NCBI GenBank assembly: GCA_947503365.1
Contig: CANNDT010000025.1
Coordinates: forward strand, 1 to 50,750
Direction: 5' to 3'
Length of the DNA: 50,750 bases
From: CANNDT01 sp945876205
GTDB lineage: Bacteria; Acidobacteriota; Vicinamibacteria; Vicinamibacterales; UBA2999
Shown piece by piece: positions 48,014 through 50,750 of the stretch (position 1 is the first letter of the stretch; the number at the start of each line of letters is the position of its first letter). The translations under genes were made by a program, and so were the position numbers. Below the pieces are notes generated by a model. It was not told the DNA's origin and did no database searches. It worked only from the letters and a program-made list of their open reading frames with translations.

Positions 48014-50233
48014 TCAGAATCTCAGCAGCCGGTTCACTTTGACGATGAACGCGCGGTTCATCAGGTCGGGGAAGCGGCGGCCGAACGTGTCGCGTTCGTC
48101 GTTGTAGACGACGAAGAGCTCGCTGCCGGGGCGATATTCCCACCGCAACCGCACGTTGGCCGAAACGGCGTGCGATTCCGAGTTGTACTGCACCAGCGCG
48201 CTCGTGAACATGAACGGCGTCGAGGTGAATGTCACGCGCGATCCGAGGAGCTGGGACGTAAAGTTCCCCTCCGCCAGATTGACCCGGTTGACCGTGTAGG
48301 TCGGCTCGAGTGAGAACCTCGCGGTGACGTTGACGCGGCCGGCCGCGACATCGAGCGCAGTCCTGTGGCCGTTGTAGAACGAGCCGCTCTGCAGCGTCAG
48401 GTTGCCCGCGATGCGCTGCCGGTTCGCCCGGTTGTACTGGAGCTTGATGCCGTCGAAGTTGTAGCCGCCGGTAGGGAGCGTCACGTTCCGCGAGATGCGG
48501 AACGGCGCCGGCAGCAGCTCGTAGGTCGTGACGTAACTCGCGATGAAGCGGTCGGCGTTCTGGAAATCGATGCCGAACCGCGCTTGCTGCTCCCGCGTTT
48601 CCAGCAGCCCTGCCCCGTTCTCGATGTAGTCGACCTGTCCTTCGAAGGAGTACTTGCGGACCAGCGTATTTCGCCGCGGACGCGGCGAGAAGCGCGCTTC
48701 GGCCGACGAGCGGCGCATGTCGGCGCGCCGCACGAATCCCACTCCCGGTGCGAACCCGCTGCCGACGGCCAGCTTCTCCAGCGCCAGGCCGTAGCGGTCG
48801 CCGTTGTAATCGAACTGGCCGCGGTAGCTGTCGCGGTCGCGCTGGTTGGCCCGCCGTGCGGTCGGCTCGTCCTCGGTGCGGGCCCAGTAGCTGTTGATCG
48901 TCAGGTTCTGGAAGAACGCCAGCGTGCTGTCGACGCCATAGGCGAAGTTGTCTTGCAGGCCCGCCTGCGAGCCCTTGCGCCCGGTCATCAGCACGCCGAC
49001 GGCACTGCGGCGCAGGATGTCGCGCTTGACGCGCACGACCGAGAAATTGGTGGGCGCGGCGGCCACCGCCTCCTCTTCACCGGTCTCCATGTTGATCACG
49101 CCGAGCGTGTAGCGTCCGACGCGGCCGGTCAGGCGGCCGCCGCCGCGAATCGGCACGGCCAGCCCGCGTTCCAGGCCGATCCGCCGGCTGTAGAAGAGGA
49201 TCGGCGTGTCGCCCTGGTTGAAGTTGCTGGCGCCGCCAAACGCAAACGTCCCCTGGTTTTCGAGGAAGAAGTCGCGCTTCTCCGGAAAGAACAGGCTGAA
49301 GCGCGTGAGGTTTACCTGCTGCTGATCCGCTTCGACCTGCGCGAAGTCGGTGTTGTAGGTGAGGTCCACCGTCAGGTTCTGCGTCAGGCCGTACTTGGCG
49401 TCGGCGCCGATGTTGGCCTTCACGTCGTTTCGCATCGATCCGCCGGCGAGCGCCTGGCCGGTGGCGTTGGAGATCGCGTACGGCTTGATCTCGAGGTTGC
49501 GCGACCCGGACGGCGCGACCAGGCCGAGCATCTGCCCGGCGACCGACGAGAAGTGCACGCCCGGCTGGCCGCGCTCCTTCGGCACCTTGTTGAAGAACGA
49601 CAGCTCGTTCTTCCACCGGCTGGTGCGGACGGCGTTGATCCCCCAGGTCTGTTCCGCGCCAGGCTGGTAGCGCAGCGACTTGAACGGCACGGCCATCTCG
49701 ATCGTCCAGCCGCCGTCGAAGCGGCCCGTCGCCAGGTCCCATACGGTATTGAAGTCGCCGTTGTAGCTGCCGTCGTTGTACGCCTGGCCGTCGGTGCGCC
49801 CGCCGATCGAGTTCATCACGAACTGAAATCCGTTGCGGCCGTCGTTGAACGTGTCGAAGTACAGCACCACCACGTCGTCGCCGCCCCAGATGGCGGTGTG
49901 GTCGCGGCGCATTTCCTTGGCGACGAGACGATCCATTCGCGTGTCCCAGCAGCGGAACGTCACGTAGACGTTGTCGTCATCAAAGGTCACCCACATCTCG
50001 GTCTTCTCGGTGGCGGGTGCGCCGTCCTGCGGTTCGATCTGGATGAAATCCGATGCCGGCGCGACGTCGCGATAGACCGCTTCATCGAGGTTGCCGTCAA
50101 CGTTGATCGGCGACGCGACGCGCGTCGCGGTCACCGTCCGGCGCTCGCGCTCCTGCGCGTGCGCCGGAGAGGCGATGTGGAAGAGGACGAGCAGGGCAGC
50201 GCCCAGCTTCAGTACGCGGGTTATGAGTGCCAT
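48014..50233 (-). CDS. DUF5916 outer-membrane protein with CBM9-like N-terminal domain
   Basis: A 739-residue exported protein. Signal peptide MALITRVLKLGAALLVLFHI, ending AHAQ. Residues 35-190 are a carbohydrate-binding CBM9-like sandwich (INVDGNLDEAVYRDV, YVTFRCWDTRMDRLVAKEMRRD, VVVLYFDTFNDGRNGFQFVMN). The rest is DUF5916, alternating strands of a beta-barrel with SFFNKVPKERGQPG, FFPEKRDFFLENQGTFAFGG and a C-terminal NRAFIVKVNRLLRF that ends in Phe, a typical outer-membrane signature. Function is unknown; some members sit with glycan-using genes. It is convergent with the PQQ gene and divergent from the TonB receptor to its right. Confidence 0.88.
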   Translation of the reverse strand: MALITRVLKLGAALLVLFHIASPAHAQERERRTVTATRVASPINVDGNLDEAVYRDVAPASDFIQIEPQDGAPATEKTEMWVTFDDDNVYVTFRCWDTRMDRLVAKEMRRDHTAIWGGDDVVVLYFDTFNDGRNGFQFVMNSIGGRTDGQAYNDGSYNGDFNTVWDLATGRFDGGWTIEMAVPFKSLRYQPGAEQTWGINAVRTSRWKNELSFFNKVPKERGQPGVHFSSVAGQMLGLVAPSGSRNLEIKPYAISNATGQALAGGSMRNDVKANIGADAKYGLTQNLTVDLTYNTDFAQVEADQQQVNLTRFSLFFPEKRDFFLENQGTFAFGGASNFNQGDTPILFYSRRIGLERGLAVPIRGGGRLTGRVGRYTLGVINMETGEEEAVAAAPTNFSVVRVKRDILRRSAVGVLMTGRKGSQAGLQDNFAYGVDSTLAFFQNLTINSYWARTEDEPTARRANQRDRDSYRGQFDYNGDRYGLALEKLAVGSGFAPGVGFVRRADMRRSSAEARFSPRPRRNTLVRKYSFEGQVDYIENGAGLLETREQQARFGIDFQNADRFIASYVTTYELLPAPFRISRNVTLPTGGYNFDGIKLQYNRANRQRIAGNLTLQSGSFYNGHRTALDVAAGRVNVTARFSLEPTYTVNRVNLAEGNFTSQLLGSRVTFTSTPFMFTSALVQYNSESHAVSANVRLRWEYRPGSELFVVYNDERDTFGRRFPDLMNRAFIVKVNRLLRF

Positions 50234-50332
50234 GGGTTTTACGGGGAAAAACGGCCTTGATTATAGCGCGCTGCCACGCCTGACGTGCGGTATCCTCATC
50301 CCGAAAATTCCACCAGCGGAGATGAGGCCATC

Positions 50333-50750
50333 ATGACCAACAGTGTGCGGGCGGGCGTCGTAGCGGTGGCCTGCGTGTTGTTTGCCGGGGCGGCGTGGGC
50401 GCAGCAGGCGAGCGGCATCGCGGGACTCGTGAAAGACACGTCGGGCGCCGTGCTCCCCGGCGTCACGGTCGAAGCATCGAGCCCGGCCCTGATTGAGAAG
50501 GCGCGCACCGCCGTCACCGACGGCGAGGGCCGCTACAACATCATCGGCCTTCTGCCGGGGACCTATACAGTCACCTTTACGCTGCCAGGGTTCAGCACGC
50601 AGAAGCGCGACGGTATCGAGCTGACCGCCGGCTTCTCGGCCACCATCAACGGCGACATGCAGGTCGGGTCGATCGACGAGACGATCACCGTCAGCGGCGC
50701 CAGCCCGCTCGTCGACACGCAGAACGTGCGCAAGCAGACGGTGCTCTCGG
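50333..50750 (+). CDS. TonB-dependent receptor, N-terminal part (runs off the window)
   Basis: 139 residues of an Oar-like receptor are inside the window. A signal peptide (MTNSVRAGVVAVACVLFAGAAWAQ) is followed by the carboxypeptidase-regulatory-like domain (ASGIAGLVKDTSGAVLPGVTVEA, EGRYNIIGLLPGTYTVTF, GFSATINGDM) and the start of the plug (ETITVSGASPLVDTQN). The GATGAGG before the ATG is a fair ribosome site. It is divergent from the DUF5916 gene, which often goes with such receptors. Confidence 0.88.
   Translation, partial: MTNSVRAGVVAVACVLFAGAAWAQQASGIAGLVKDTSGAVLPGVTVEASSPALIEKARTAVTDGEGRYNIIGLLPGTYTVTFTLPGFSTQKRDGIELTAGFSATINGDMQVGSIDETITVSGASPLVDTQNVRKQTVLS

Noticed and set aside
48365..50260. 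A 631-codon plus-strand frame opposite the DUF5916 gene
   Set aside because: Same reason: an antisense shadow without signal or domains.
1..50750. CRISPR array, rRNA genes or insertion sequences
   Set aside because: No regularly spaced identical repeats with unique spacers, no rRNA-like stretch and no transposase were seen. The repeats found are short palindromic or tandem units.

Overview
The window is high-GC DNA from what is most likely a soil-type acidobacterium, probably of the Vicinamibacteria. This is inferred from gene content, with no marker gene to prove it. The signs are Oar-like TonB-dependent receptors with a carboxypeptidase-regulatory domain, DUF6152 secreted proteins, LVIVD-repeat and DUF5916 proteins, several exported Mo hydroxylases, PQQ enzymes, and intergenic hairpins built from CACGAAG and CACCGAG units.

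Region by region. 1-13.7 kb is a plus-strand run of exported proteins: four related Gly-x-Trp proteins, two DUF6152 proteins each followed by a secreted partner, two metallo-beta-lactamase-fold proteins, an amidohydrolase, a DoxX membrane protein, and a TonB receptor that has lost its N-terminus. 13.8-19.7 kb holds a J-domain protein and a five-gene operon for a periplasmic PaoABC-like Mo hydroxylase with its own cytochrome b. 19.8-22.7 kb (minus strand) holds a lytic transglycosylase and an AI-2E-type permease; a BrkB-family protein is divergent. 23.7-25.2 kb is decayed DNA with a truncated metallophosphoesterase. 25.2-32.7 kb carries an LVIVD protein, an intact TonB receptor, a tmRNA/tRNA 3'-end fragment and a second, two-subunit Mo hydroxylase.

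32.8-40 kb is the most dynamic part. hemD is followed by a DUF433/PIN toxin-antitoxin-like cassette, a small holin-like membrane gene, then a winged-helix / double-KaiC / hybrid-kinase module. After that module the hemD 3' end and the holin-like gene appear a second time as a partial copy without the toxin-antitoxin cassette. The KaiC module therefore lies between direct repeats, and the second copy shows what the locus looks like without the cassette. 40.2-42.3 kb (minus strand) has an exported class II aldolase-like protein, a TetR regulator, and the scar of a deleted HlyD/ABC efflux operon that still carries a clean palindromic operator. 42.3-50.75 kb has a small acidic protein, PhzF, an ABC-F ATPase, a CHRD protein translationally coupled to a cytochrome c-PQQ dehydrogenase, a DUF5916 outer-membrane protein, and the start of another TonB receptor that runs off the window.

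Functionally, much of the window looks like envelope-level oxidation and uptake of organic substrates: TonB receptors bring them in, and periplasmic Mo and PQQ enzymes oxidise them. The strongest candidates for something undescribed are the wHTH-KaiC-kinase module inside a segmental duplication, the DUF433/PIN cassette with its natural empty site, the DUF6152 proteins predicted to have a mature His-His N-terminus, and the metallo-beta-lactamase-fold protein whose metal ligands are replaced.
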